Shown: one piece after another, positions 17,776 through 27,475 of the stretch | How positions within the stretch are numbered: the stretch's first letter is position 1 | Layout: each line of letters starts with the position of its first letter | Source: Emticicia sp. BO119 | GTDB taxonomy: Bacteria; Bacteroidota; Bacteroidia; Cytophagales; Spirosomataceae | Direction: 5' to 3' | Assembly: GCF_013912375.1 (NCBI RefSeq) | Contig: NZ_JACETV010000010.1 | Location: 161,095-225,094, forward strand | Length of the DNA: 64,000 nucleotides | Notes under the pieces: model-generated | Databases searched by the model: none | What the model was told of the DNA's origin: nothing | What the model saw: the letters and a program-made list of their open reading frames with translations, nothing else | Position numbers and translations under genes: made by a program

Positions 17776-19746
17776 TTAGGCGTTAATGAGATCATACTCT
17801 ACTATTTCAGGCTCTGACCATCTGCCATCTTCTTTAATTAATTCTATCAACTCATTGACTGCATTATCAGCATGAACAGACTTCTTTACTACATTCTGCC
17901 CTCTATATAACGCAATTTTATCCTTACCAATACCTACATAACCATAATCCGCATCAGCCATTTCACCTGGTCCATTTACAATACAGCCCATAATACCGAT
18001 TTTAACACCTTTCAGGTGATCTGTATATTTGCGTATCATGGCGGTTGTTTCCTGTAGGTCAAAAAGAGTTCTTCCGCAAGAAGGGCAACTGATATATTCA
18101 GTTTTACTCATTCTGGTTCGTGCTGCCTGTAAAATTCCAAAAGAAGTACTGTTGGCAATAGATAAATTATCAAAAGATATTAAAATTCCATCTCCAAAAC
18201 CATCTACCAATAATCCACCGCAATCGGTTGCTGCATATAATTGACCTTTAACTTCTGATATATTTCTATAATCTCTTTTTAAAACTACTGGATTTTTAAT
18301 TTCTGAATCAATCAAATTAAAATACAGTTTTCTTAATTCGGGCATTGCCGCTTCATTATCTGTCTCCACAATTAGTACAACATTCGTATATCGTTTAAGA
18401 GTTTCAATAAAGTCAGGACCTAAATTATTAATTTTGATTTTTACAAAATTGATAGATTTGTGAAGTGAATTCCGTAGACTTCCTTCAACAAAAGTTTCAG
18501 CACTATATAAAGGAATTTTATTGACTTTATCTTCTTGGATTTCCCAAATCTCAGCATCTAAAATTTCTTTCAGACCATTAGGCAACATAAATGGAATAGG
18601 CATTTTGCCGCTATAAATATAATCAGCACCAATATCATTCATGCGCCATTTATCGGGTAAGGGTAGATAAAAATGGCCTATTGGTTTTAAATCTTCGTGT
18701 TTTTCGACGGAAATGTCCGAGAAATCTGCAATTACTCTTGGTACATTCAATGCTCCGAAATTTTCAACCTCAAATGTATCTCTACGATGATACTGATAAG
18801 GATTGATAGGGATATTCGAAATTGGAGGAATAAAAGTTGTTTTTGTGTCTCGGTTAGTGTATCGGTCTACCAATGATTTAGCAACAGGTGCTTCAAATTC
18901 AGGGTCTTCTGTTAAACTTACCCGAACAGTATCACCCAGACCATCCTCTAAAAGCGTGCCTATACCCATAGATGATTTTATTCTACCATCTTCACCTTCA
19001 CCGGCTTCTGTGACTCCCAAATGCAATGGATATGGTTTTAATTGCTCTGCTTCAAGTCTTTGGACTAATAAGCGGTAGGCCTGAACCATTACCTGTGGAT
19101 TTGAAGATTTCATTGAAATGACAATATTGAAATAATTCTCATCTTCACAAATCCTAAGAAATTCTAATGCTGATTCAACCATTCCCAAAGGAGTATCTCC
19201 GTATCTGCTTAGAATTCTGTCAGAAAGAGAACCATGGTTTGTTCCGATTCGCATAGCCGTACCATATTCTTTACATATTTTTATTAGTGGTAAAAATCTG
19301 TTTCTGATTCTTTCTAATTCGGCTTTATAGTTTTCTTCTGAATAATCAATGATCTCAAATCGTTTTTTATCGGCATAATTGCCCGGATTAATTCGTACCT
19401 TTTCAACTATTCTGGCTGCTAACTCTGCGGCATTTGGCGTAAAGTGTATATCTGCAACTAACGGAGTATTATAACCTCTGTAACGAAGTTCTTTCCTGAT
19501 ATTTTCCAGATTTTGTGCTTCTTTTACACTGGGGGCTGTGATTCTGATTATTTCACAACCACTTTCAATCATCCGGATAGTTTGTTCAACCGAACCAGCA
19601 GTATCCATAGTATCGATAGTGGTCATAGATTGAACCCTGATCGGATAATCTGAACCAATCCAAACCTCCCCAACCTGCACCTGATTCGTTTTTCTTCGAG
19701 AGTATTCTGTTAAAGAATCACAGTATTTTTTTTCAGACTCTGACAT
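17776..19746 (-). CDS. ispG: 4-hydroxy-3-methylbut-2-enyl diphosphate synthase IspG (long form)
   Basis: Reduces methylerythritol cyclodiphosphate to HMBPP, the penultimate step of the MEP isoprenoid pathway, using a [4Fe-4S] cluster. At 656 residues it is the three-domain form of Bacteroidota, Chlamydiae and plants, with about 250 extra residues between barrel and cluster domain. The TIM barrel begins at GSDYPIRVQSMTT and has VADIHFTP and VRINPGN. The C-terminal cluster domain has SCPSCGRTLFDL (around residue 552) and GIMGCIVNGPGE (around 586), together supplying three Cys and a Glu. It leads an operon of four small genes with gaps of 4-13 bp. Confidence 0.95.
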   Translation of the reverse strand: MSESEKKYCDSLTEYSRRKTNQVQVGEVWIGSDYPIRVQSMTTIDTMDTAGSVEQTIRMIESGCEIIRITAPSVKEAQNLENIRKELRYRGYNTPLVADIHFTPNAAELAARIVEKVRINPGNYADKKRFEIIDYSEENYKAELERIRNRFLPLIKICKEYGTAMRIGTNHGSLSDRILSRYGDTPLGMVESALEFLRICEDENYFNIVISMKSSNPQVMVQAYRLLVQRLEAEQLKPYPLHLGVTEAGEGEDGRIKSSMGIGTLLEDGLGDTVRVSLTEDPEFEAPVAKSLVDRYTNRDTKTTFIPPISNIPINPYQYHRRDTFEVENFGALNVPRVIADFSDISVEKHEDLKPIGHFYLPLPDKWRMNDIGADYIYSGKMPIPFMLPNGLKEILDAEIWEIQEDKVNKIPLYSAETFVEGSLRNSLHKSINFVKIKINNLGPDFIETLKRYTNVVLIVETDNEAAMPELRKLYFNLIDSEIKNPVVLKRDYRNISEVKGQLYAATDCGGLLVDGFGDGILISFDNLSIANSTSFGILQAARTRMSKTEYISCPSCGRTLFDLQETTAMIRKYTDHLKGVKIGIMGCIVNGPGEMADADYGYVGIGKDKIALYRGQNVVKKSVHADNAVNELIELIKEDGRWSEPEIVEYDLINA

Positions 19747-19987
19747 TCAATTTTATTGTTTATTTCACGCAAATCTAAACATGAATATAACGTCTTTTAT
19801 GAAAAAATGGTTGAAAAATTTAATATAAATTCAATAAATGGTTTTATGGTTATTGGAAAATACAAAGTAAGTCTTTCAATTGTGATATTATTATGGGAAA
19901 TGTCAATTTTCCATGAAAATTAATTGTGAAGTAGTGGCAGGATAAAAAAATGCAAGAATATTGATAATTTTGTAAAAAAATAGTAGA

Positions 19988-20599
19988 ATGGTTACAGATG
20001 AAGTAAAATTGCCCGTAATGGAATCTTTTTATACGCTTCAAGGAGAAGGCTTCCATGCAGGCAAGGCGGCATATTTTATACGTTTAGGTGGCTGCGATGT
20101 TGGTTGTGTTTGGTGTGACGTAAAAGAGTCATGGGATGCATCGTTACATACGGAATTTTCAATAGAAGAAATTGTTCATCAAGCTAATAAATATGCTGGT
20201 AGGATGGCAGTTATTACAGGTGGAGAGCCTTTAATGTATAATTTAAATGCGTTAACATTGGCTTTAAAACAAGCCGGATTTCAAACAAATATCGAAACAT
20301 CAGGTGTCTATGCCATGTCTGGTGTGTGGGATTGGGTTTGTTTTTCACCTAAGAAATTTAAAGTACCTCACAAAAGTATTTACTCGATAGCAAACGAATT
20401 AAAAGTAATTGTATATAATAAATCTGACTTTGCTTTCGCTGAAAAGTATGCAAATGTTGTGAGAGAAGACTGCATTTTGCTTCTTCAGCCTGAATGGAGC
20501 AAGCAAAGCCAGATGTTGCCCGTGATAATTGACTATGTTAAAGAAAATCCAAAATGGAGAGTAAGTTTGCAAACTCATAAGTTTATGGATATTCCTTAG
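19988..20599 (+). CDS. queE: 7-carboxy-7-deazaguanine synthase QueE
   Basis: A radical-SAM enzyme that turns carboxytetrahydropterin into 7-carboxy-7-deazaguanine in queuosine precursor synthesis. The N-terminus ESFYTLQGEGFHAGKAAYFIR is diagnostic. The cluster motif is GCDVGCVWCD (CxxxCxxC), and VITGGEPLM binds SAM. 203 residues is normal for this branch. TAATTTTG at 19965-19972 is a plausible -7 promoter element just before the ATG. FolE, encoded 24 kb on, starts the same pathway. Confidence 0.93.
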   Translation: MVTDEVKLPVMESFYTLQGEGFHAGKAAYFIRLGGCDVGCVWCDVKESWDASLHTEFSIEEIVHQANKYAGRMAVITGGEPLMYNLNALTLALKQAGFQTNIETSGVYAMSGVWDWVCFSPKKFKVPHKSIYSIANELKVIVYNKSDFAFAEKYANVVREDCILLLQPEWSKQSQMLPVIIDYVKENPKWRVSLQTHKFMDIP

Positions 20600-20616
20600 A
20601 TAGGTAATCCTGTAAA

Positions 20617-21126
20617 TTATCTCTTGCCAAAAAAAGTAATCGATGCTTTAGCGATGGCATTTGCATTAAGGTTAAAGCCAATAACTGCGGGCATTGTGCT
20701 TTTATCCAGATCTAATTTTGTTTTAAGTGCAAACACCGTAATCAGATATTGATGAAGCTCACCAGGTGGCGGACATGGGCCACCATATCCAAAAGTTCCA
20801 TAATCATTAATACTTTGAGTACATTCTACCGGGGCAATGGTTTTGGTAATGTCTCCTGCTTCTGGTTTTAGCTCGGTTACCTCTGCAGGAATATTAAAAA
20901 TTAACCAGTGCCACCAGCCACTTCCTGTAGGGGCATCTTTATCATAAATTGTTACAGCAAAACTTTCTGTCTCCTCAGGAGCATCGGTCCATGAGAGATG
21001 AGGTGAGGTGTTTTGTCCTGTACAACCAAAACTGTTAAAAAATTCTTTAGCGGTTGCCTGACCTTTAAGATTGTTACTCTTTAATGTGAAATTCTTTATT
21101 TTAATTGTTTCTATGCTTTTTTCCAT
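20617..21126 (-). CDS. YbhB/YbcL family Raf-kinase-inhibitor-like (PEBP) protein
   Basis: A 169-residue phosphatidylethanolamine-binding-protein fold. The ligand-site signatures are IYDKDAPTGSGWWHWLIFN and GGPCPPPGELHQYLITVFAL. No signal peptide is present, so it is cytoplasmic. Bacterial members have no established substrate. It is the last of three minus-strand genes separated by 18-bp gaps. Confidence 0.9.
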   Translation of the reverse strand: MEKSIETIKIKNFTLKSNNLKGQATAKEFFNSFGCTGQNTSPHLSWTDAPEETESFAVTIYDKDAPTGSGWWHWLIFNIPAEVTELKPEAGDITKTIAPVECTQSINDYGTFGYGGPCPPPGELHQYLITVFALKTKLDLDKSTMPAVIGFNLNANAIAKASITFFGKR

Positions 21127-21144
21127 AGTTTAATGTGCGTTATT

Positions 21145-22263
21145 TTAAAATTCTAAAACTTTGCCATGAGTACTTCTAATGACAAAAGGCATTAAAACCG
21201 GTATTCTTTTCAAAAAATTAATTGCGAATTCTGAAGTTTTTTCTTTACCGAATAACCTTTGCAACTGCCTTCCTCGCCAAAGTTGATTCTTGAAATTAGT
21301 ATTCCAGATTGTTATATATAACTTTTCTAATTCGGTTCTTGTTAGATTTCCAAGCAAAAAATCCTGTATCAGTTGTGCGGCAAAAAAGCCTGATCTAATA
21401 GCAATAGACATTCCATTGCCTGCAAGTGGAGTAATCAATCCGGCTGAATCACCAACCATAATGACATTTTCATGAACCTGGCTTTTTGAAACAAATACCA
21501 CTTCATTAATTACTTCCGGTTTTGTAAAAAGAAAATCAGCCTTTATGAAGATTTCTTTCAGAAAAGGATTTTTGTAGAGCACTTCCTCCTCCATTTGTTT
21601 GATATTACTTTTATTTTTCAGATTAGCAGTGGCGGTCAGATAACAAAGACAATACTTGTTATTTTCAATGGCAGAAATTCCACAATATCCACCTTCAAAA
21701 TTGTGTAAGGAGATTAAATCTTTAGGATAATCAATAGATATATGGTATTTGACTCCTAAATAGCTGGTTTGTTGTTTTGGTATGGGCCTTTTGATGATTT
21801 TATCTACTTTAGCTCGCTTTCCATACGAGCCAATAAGTATTTTTGCATGAAAAGTTTTATTCGTATTAGTATCAACAAAAAATGCTTCATTGATGCGCTG
21901 GGTGTCTTCAACACTGGCATTGAGCTCAAAGCTCACGCCAAGGCCTAAGGCAATTTTGTAGAGTTCAAAATCCAGCGTAAAACGGCTGATGCCAAAGCCA
22001 CCCATTTCTAATGGAGAATGCAAGCTTTTGCCCGTAATGGATGTCAGTTGAAACTTATCTATATTTGAAGCTCCCAATCTATTGAGGTCTAATCCTATAT
22101 GTTCTACATAAGATCTGACTTCGTTAGAAATATATTCGCCGCATACTTTATGGAAAGGATAAGTATGCTTTTCTATTACTATTACAGAAAACCCTTTTCT
22201 GGCTAACTCAATAGCTACTGTTAAGCCGCCAAGTCCTCCTCCTATAATAATGGCATCATACAT
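21145..22263 (-). CDS. FAD-dependent oxidoreductase, geranylgeranyl-reductase family
   Basis: A 372-residue flavoprotein. The Rossmann motif IIGGGLGGLTVAIELARKG starts at the N-terminus. KVCGEYISNEV is the conserved block after the first FAD domain. MVGDSAGLITPLAGNGMSIAI is the second FAD-contact motif of the geranylgeranyl-reductase and halogenase-like class. Relatives reduce isoprenoid chains or hydroxylate aromatic compounds. In Bacteroidota, similar genes often sit in polyketide or flexirubin-type clusters, but none is here. It lies between the haloperoxidase-like and PEBP genes. Confidence 0.82.
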   Translation of the reverse strand: MYDAIIIGGGLGGLTVAIELARKGFSVIVIEKHTYPFHKVCGEYISNEVRSYVEHIGLDLNRLGASNIDKFQLTSITGKSLHSPLEMGGFGISRFTLDFELYKIALGLGVSFELNASVEDTQRINEAFFVDTNTNKTFHAKILIGSYGKRAKVDKIIKRPIPKQQTSYLGVKYHISIDYPKDLISLHNFEGGYCGISAIENNKYCLCYLTATANLKNKSNIKQMEEEVLYKNPFLKEIFIKADFLFTKPEVINEVVFVSKSQVHENVIMVGDSAGLITPLAGNGMSIAIRSGFFAAQLIQDFLLGNLTRTELEKLYITIWNTNFKNQLWRGRQLQRLFGKEKTSEFAINFLKRIPVLMPFVIRSTHGKVLEF

Positions 22264-22281
22264 GGGAATCTAATTTAAAAC

Positions 22282-23793
22282 TCACTTTTTGTAGTGCAAA
22301 TTTAATGAATTTTTACCGACAATTTTCCCTACTTCCATACCTTGATCAATTCCATCCCTGAAATGAATTCCACCATAGACTCTTGAGATACTACACTCGT
22401 TTGCAGCAGCCCAGAATGAATCAAATTTTTTTGGAGGCCCTACAAAATACTTTGAGTAATCTATATAACTTAACGTATCACCCATTTTTTCTGTAAGAAT
22501 TGTTGCCATTGCTGCAGATTGCGCTGAGTGACCAGAGGGAAATTCCGGGAATGGGGGTGTCAACAAAGCTGCTTCCCATTTACTGTCAATATATCTCTTA
22601 ATGTATGCGATCGGGCGGATAAAGTTTTGCTCATATTTTATCCGCCAGGTGGCTATAAATGTGTCATTCAATCCGATTGTAAGATTACTATATAATTCTG
22701 TGGCTTCGTCCAATCTTTTAGGATTTTGCTTAAGTACTTGTGTTAAAATCGAAACTGAGTGGCCAGGAGCCGAATATGTGAAGGAAGCGGCATCGTCCCA
22801 GAAATTGGCAATTTGTAGTTTTTCACTATTGGGTTTTACCTCTTTCGAAATGTTATACACTTCCATTGCCATTTTGTAGAATGGCGAGTTTGGATAAATA
22901 GAAAATTCTACTTTAGGTTTAATATCAATACCACCTTGATTTTCTTTGAGAAAAGCCCTGTTCTTTCCCCAGTTCGGGTGCAAGGGCCCTGTATTTTCTA
23001 AGTCTGCTACTCTGTTGATTTCAAAGCAGGATGTACAAACCGGTAATTTATAATTCATATCATAAGTACGTAAAAAAGTATTATGACCGCCATCAGTCAT
23101 GGAATACCCATATATCCAGTCTGCAATTTTTTCTCCATACTTTCTTGATTTCTCAACTACTTCTTTTGTAAGTTTCTTTGCAAAGTAAATATTTATAGAA
23201 TCATTGAGTGCATAAACTTTTTCCATCCAAATAAATGGTGATGAAATAAAAAGTTTATCAACCATTGCAAATAATGCGCTTGAAACAGCTACAGAGGCAT
23301 TGAAATCAGTAATATCAGCGAAAAGACTATCTGGTTTTTTCAAATCTTGTAATTGACCTGCCAAAGATAAGTTATCAGGATACGCAGGAAGCATCGCCTC
23401 ATAAGCAGCTAAATTTATATAGGCCATATTTCGTGCCGAAACATTTGGGCTATATCCTTGCGTTTGTTCAATTAAATCAAAAATCAGCTCGTGCCACCTC
23501 ACCACCAAATCAGATGAGTCATAATTGTATTTTCTTTCAGGCTCAATTTTAATAAATGTAGGATTACCTATTTGCTGTGTGGTTTCATTATTTACCTCCT
23601 CAATTACAGTATCTTCTTGTGAATTTACAGATGGTTGAGTTACCTTTGCAGAAGATTTTGTTGTAGTTATTTTTTTGGGAGTAGTAGTAGGTTTACTTTT
23701 GGGTACTGCTTTAACCGGAGTCTTTTGCTGAGCAAATACTCCAAATCCACAATAAAGAAAAATTACTATACAGCATAAAAAAGATTTCTTCAT
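22282..23793 (-). CDS. vanadium-dependent haloperoxidase / PAP2-superfamily protein
   Basis: An exported 503-residue protein. A signal peptide ending FGVFAQQ precedes a Lys/Thr/Pro-rich linker of about 50 residues. The vanadate/phosphate-binding triad of the PAP2/haloperoxidase fold is present: KYEQNFIRP, FPEFPSGHSAQSA and SRVYGGIHFRDG. The order and spacing fit vanadium haloperoxidases rather than lipid phosphatases, since no membrane helices are seen. Halogenating activity is not guaranteed, because many bacterial members are phosphatases. First gene of a three-gene operon. Confidence 0.82.
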   Translation of the reverse strand: MKKSFLCCIVIFLYCGFGVFAQQKTPVKAVPKSKPTTTPKKITTTKSSAKVTQPSVNSQEDTVIEEVNNETTQQIGNPTFIKIEPERKYNYDSSDLVVRWHELIFDLIEQTQGYSPNVSARNMAYINLAAYEAMLPAYPDNLSLAGQLQDLKKPDSLFADITDFNASVAVSSALFAMVDKLFISSPFIWMEKVYALNDSINIYFAKKLTKEVVEKSRKYGEKIADWIYGYSMTDGGHNTFLRTYDMNYKLPVCTSCFEINRVADLENTGPLHPNWGKNRAFLKENQGGIDIKPKVEFSIYPNSPFYKMAMEVYNISKEVKPNSEKLQIANFWDDAASFTYSAPGHSVSILTQVLKQNPKRLDEATELYSNLTIGLNDTFIATWRIKYEQNFIRPIAYIKRYIDSKWEAALLTPPFPEFPSGHSAQSAAMATILTEKMGDTLSYIDYSKYFVGPPKKFDSFWAAANECSISRVYGGIHFRDGIDQGMEVGKIVGKNSLNLHYKK

Positions 23794-23904
23794 AGTTGAG
23801 AGATTAATTTAATAAAAAGTCGAATATTTGAGCCGGGGTTCTATCCCAAACAAAAATCAGATTTAGAAAAGGATTTTGCAACATTTATATTGATAAATTA
23901 CACA

Positions 23905-26778
23905 ATGCCCGACAAAAAACTATTTCTTCTTGATGCCATGGCGCTTATTTACAGAGCGCATTTTGCATTCCTCAAAGCTCCTCGGATCACCTCAAAAGGG
24001 TTAAATACAAGTTGTGTTTTCGGATTTGCCAACGCTTTATTAGAGGTGATTCAAAAAGAAAAACCGACCCATTTAGGCGTGGCATTTGACCTCCCTGGAG
24101 GTACTTTCAGGAATAATATGTTCCCTGAATATAAAGCCAATCGTCAGGAACAACCCGAAGATATTACAATTGCGATCCCTTATGTAAAAAAATTGGTTGA
24201 AGCAATGGATATTCCATGTCTAAGTCTGCAAGGTTATGAAGCGGACGATGTTATTGGAACATTGGCAAAAAAAGCGGCTCTTGAAGGATTTGAGGTTTAT
24301 ATGATGACACCTGATAAAGATTACGGGCAATTGGTGGAGGAACATATTTATTTATATAAGCCTGCCATTGGTGGCAAAGATGTTGAAGTAATGGGTATAA
24401 ATGAAGTTTGTAGCAGATGGGGGATTAAAAGAGTAGATCAAGTGGTTGATATTCTGGGTTTAATGGGTGATGCTGTAGATAATATTCCTGGAATACAAGG
24501 AGTAGGAGAGAAAACAGCAGCTAAATTGATTGCAGAATATGATACAGTTGAAAACCTATTAGCGAATAGTGAAAAACTAACAGGCAAATTAGGGGACTCA
24601 GTGAGGAATAATAAAGAAATTGCCTTGTTGTCAAAAGAGTTGGCAAAAATAGAATTGAATGTGCCGATAGATTTTGATGGAGACAAATTAAAAATAATGC
24701 CTCCTCATGTAGATATATTATCATCGTTATTAGATGAACTGGAGTTCAGAACATTAAGAAAAAGACTGCTTCCTGATGAAACACCTACTACGATACAACC
24801 AACATCCGTAATCAAATCAGTAACGGCAGGAGAGAAAAAATCAGCGATTGGTGCAAAATCGGGGCAGCAAATCTCTATGTTTGAAGCTGATACTTCGACC
24901 AATATAGTCTTTACTGATAATTCAGAAGATGATGTTTTGAGTGGTTATAATTCTACTTCTAAAGATACAATTGATACAGTCGTTCATGAATATCATCTGA
25001 TAGATACGCCAGAATTAAGAAAGAGTCTGATCTACTATTTATCTCAACAAGATGAATTCTGCTTTGATACTGAAACCACTTCAGTCGATGCAGTAGATGC
25101 CGAAATTGTGGGTATGTCATTCGCTTATCGAAAAGGTGAAGCTTATTATATACCTTTCCCGGAAAATCAACAAGAGGCGTATCAGATTGTACAGGAGTTT
25201 AAAGAGGTTTTTGAAAATGAAGAAATTACAAAAATTGGCCAGAACATTAAATATGACCTGATGATTCTTCAAAACTATAATGTTGATGTCAAAGGTAAAA
25301 TGTATGATACTATGCTGGCGCACTATATTATTGAGCCAGAGCAAAGACATGGTATGGATTACATGGCAAACGTCTATCTGAATTATGATCCGGTTTCTAT
25401 TGAAACTCTGATAGGTAAAAAAGGTAAAAGTCAACTTACCATGCGTGAAGCCGATTTGGAGAAAGTAAAGGAATATGCTGCAGAAGATGCTGATATTACT
25501 TTACAATTAAAGAATGTGCTTCAACCGAGATTGAGTACCAGTGTTCAACAAGAAAAATTATTGGCCGATGTCGAAATGCCATTAGTATGTGTTCTTGCTG
25601 ATATGGAAATGTCCGGGGTGCGTGTCAGTGTTGATACTCTTCATGAGATGTCAAAAGTACTGGATACGGATATTCAGGAAATACAACGAAGTATTTACAG
25701 TCTGGCAGGTGGAGAATTTAATGTTTCTTCTCCTAAACAATTAGGCGAAATTCTTTTTGAAAGGCTGCGTCTGGATAAAAATGCAAAAAAAACCAAGACC
25801 GGGCAATATGCCACCGGAGAAGATGTTTTATCAAAATTGGAGAGTGAACACGAAATAGTAAGAAAAATTTTAGATTTCAGGGAGTTAATAAAACTTAAAA
25901 GTACATATGTAGATGCCTTACCTGCCTTGATTTCAAAAAAGACAGGTAGAATACATACTTCGTATAATCAAGCGGTTGCAGCTACCGGTCGCTTAAGCTC
26001 CACAAACCCAAACTTGCAAAATATTCCGATTCGTACGGTTCGAGGTCGAGAAATCCGTAAGGCATTTATTCCTCGTGACGAGAATTTTGCGATACTTTCA
26101 GCTGACTATTCTCAAATAGAATTGCGGATTATGGCAGCTTTTAGCGAAGATGATAGTATGCTTAATGCATTTAATAAAGGAATTGATATTCATGCAACCA
26201 CTGCTTCAAAAGTATTTAAAGTATCTTTAGATCAGGTTACCTCTGATATGCGAAGAAAAGCAAAGATGGTTAACTTTGGTATTATTTATGGTATTTCTGC
26301 TTTTGGCCTGGCACAACGTCTAAGCATTCCGCGAGGGGAGGCAAAGGAAATCATTGATTCTTATTGGGCCGAATTTCCTAAAATCAAAATTTTTATGGAT
26401 TCGGCAATCAACAAAGCCAGAGAAACCAAATATGTAGAGACTATCCTGGGCAGAAGAAGATACTTAAGAGATATAAATTCTCAAAATCTTGTGGATAGAG
26501 GTTTTGCAGAAAGAAATGCCATTAATGCCCCTATTCAAGGGTCTGCTGCAGATATGATAAAAGTGGCCATGATTAACATACACGACTTTTTGAAGAAAGA
26601 AAAATTGAAGTCGAAAATGATTTTGCAGGTACATGATGAATTGGTCTTTGATGCACACCAAAGCGAAATTGAATTCCTTAAGCAAAAGGTTGACGAACTA
26701 ATGTGTACAGCAATACCGTTACCTGTTAAGATGGAAACAGGAATGGGAGTTGGTAAAAATTGGTTAGAAGCACATTAA
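23905..26778 (+). CDS. polA: DNA polymerase I
   Basis: Repair and Okazaki-fragment polymerase, 957 residues from the ATG at 23905. Family proteins begin LFLLDAMALIYRAH, so the upstream in-frame ATG at 23890 is less likely. Three domains are intact. The 5'-nuclease domain has GYEADDVIGTLA and GDAVDNIPGIQGVGEKTAA. The 3'-5' exonuclease has an intact DxE in FCFDTETT (around residue 387). The polymerase has motif A LSADYSQIELRIMA (about 733), motif B RRKAKMVNFGIIYG and motif C VHDELVF (about 909). Divergent from the haloperoxidase-like operon. Confidence 0.96.
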   Translation: MPDKKLFLLDAMALIYRAHFAFLKAPRITSKGLNTSCVFGFANALLEVIQKEKPTHLGVAFDLPGGTFRNNMFPEYKANRQEQPEDITIAIPYVKKLVEAMDIPCLSLQGYEADDVIGTLAKKAALEGFEVYMMTPDKDYGQLVEEHIYLYKPAIGGKDVEVMGINEVCSRWGIKRVDQVVDILGLMGDAVDNIPGIQGVGEKTAAKLIAEYDTVENLLANSEKLTGKLGDSVRNNKEIALLSKELAKIELNVPIDFDGDKLKIMPPHVDILSSLLDELEFRTLRKRLLPDETPTTIQPTSVIKSVTAGEKKSAIGAKSGQQISMFEADTSTNIVFTDNSEDDVLSGYNSTSKDTIDTVVHEYHLIDTPELRKSLIYYLSQQDEFCFDTETTSVDAVDAEIVGMSFAYRKGEAYYIPFPENQQEAYQIVQEFKEVFENEEITKIGQNIKYDLMILQNYNVDVKGKMYDTMLAHYIIEPEQRHGMDYMANVYLNYDPVSIETLIGKKGKSQLTMREADLEKVKEYAAEDADITLQLKNVLQPRLSTSVQQEKLLADVEMPLVCVLADMEMSGVRVSVDTLHEMSKVLDTDIQEIQRSIYSLAGGEFNVSSPKQLGEILFERLRLDKNAKKTKTGQYATGEDVLSKLESEHEIVRKILDFRELIKLKSTYVDALPALISKKTGRIHTSYNQAVAATGRLSSTNPNLQNIPIRTVRGREIRKAFIPRDENFAILSADYSQIELRIMAAFSEDDSMLNAFNKGIDIHATTASKVFKVSLDQVTSDMRRKAKMVNFGIIYGISAFGLAQRLSIPRGEAKEIIDSYWAEFPKIKIFMDSAINKARETKYVETILGRRRYLRDINSQNLVDRGFAERNAINAPIQGSAADMIKVAMINIHDFLKKEKLKSKMILQVHDELVFDAHQSEIEFLKQKVDELMCTAIPLPVKMETGMGVGKNWLEAH

Positions 26779-26857
26779 CTATTATGCTGCTGATTTAACC
26801 GTTTTTTCTATTACTTGTTGTCAAATAGATTTAAAGACATGGAAGACAGATAAATAT

Positions 26858-27475
26858 ATGAAAGTTGGAATTGTTATTTTAGCTGCTGGTGAGTCTTCCC
26901 GAATGGGTGTTCCTAAACAATTACTGCATATAGATGGGCAGTCATTGATTAAACGTATTACTGAAATGGCTATGGATACCCCATGCTACCCAGTTGTTGT
27001 AGTTCTGGGTGCTAACCGCAGCATGATTCGAAAGGAATTAGAACGGATGCCTATTACTATTATTGACAATCCTCAGTGGGAGTCAGGTATGTCAAGTTCA
27101 ATTAAAATGGGATTAGTCGGGGCATACATGACTTTTAAAGATCTTGAGGCGGTTATTTTTTTAACAGTTGATATGCCATTTGTTTCTGTAGATCTGGTAC
27201 AGAAAATGATTGCAAAAGCTATAGAGAAATCAGCAGCTATGCTGGAGTCACCAGAAATTGTCGCGTGTAAATATGATGGACAAATAGGAGTGCCAGTATT
27301 GTTTAAGCGATGTCTGTTTAACGATTTGCTAGAATTACGCGGTGATAATGGAGCTAAGAAGATTATTTTAGCTAATAAGCAAAAAACTGTAACTATCGAC
27401 TTTCCTGAAGGAAAAACCGATTTAGATACAATTGATGAGTATAGAAATTTTTTGTCTAATTACAATCAGAACTAA
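26858..27475 (+). CDS. MocA-like nucleotidyltransferase
   Basis: A 205-residue nucleotidyltransferase of the MobA-like NTP-transferase family. LAAGESSRMGVPKQLL is the nucleotide-binding loop. TIIDNPQWESGMSSSIKMG and TVDMPFVSVDLV contain the metal-binding Asp and the MocA-type region. Close relatives put CMP or GMP on the molybdenum cofactor. No molybdoenzyme or cofactor gene is nearby, so the substrate is open. Its stop codon shares one base with the next start (TAATG), so the two are translationally coupled. Confidence 0.82.
   Translation: MKVGIVILAAGESSRMGVPKQLLHIDGQSLIKRITEMAMDTPCYPVVVVLGANRSMIRKELERMPITIIDNPQWESGMSSSIKMGLVGAYMTFKDLEAVIFLTVDMPFVSVDLVQKMIAKAIEKSAAMLESPEIVACKYDGQIGVPVLFKRCLFNDLLELRGDNGAKKIILANKQKTVTIDFPEGKTDLDTIDEYRNFLSNYNQN

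Noticed and set aside
22282..23793. Reading the haloperoxidase-like gene as a membrane lipid phosphatase
   Set aside because: There are no membrane helices beyond the signal peptide, and the spacing of the three phosphate-binding motifs fits haloperoxidases better. The activity remains open.
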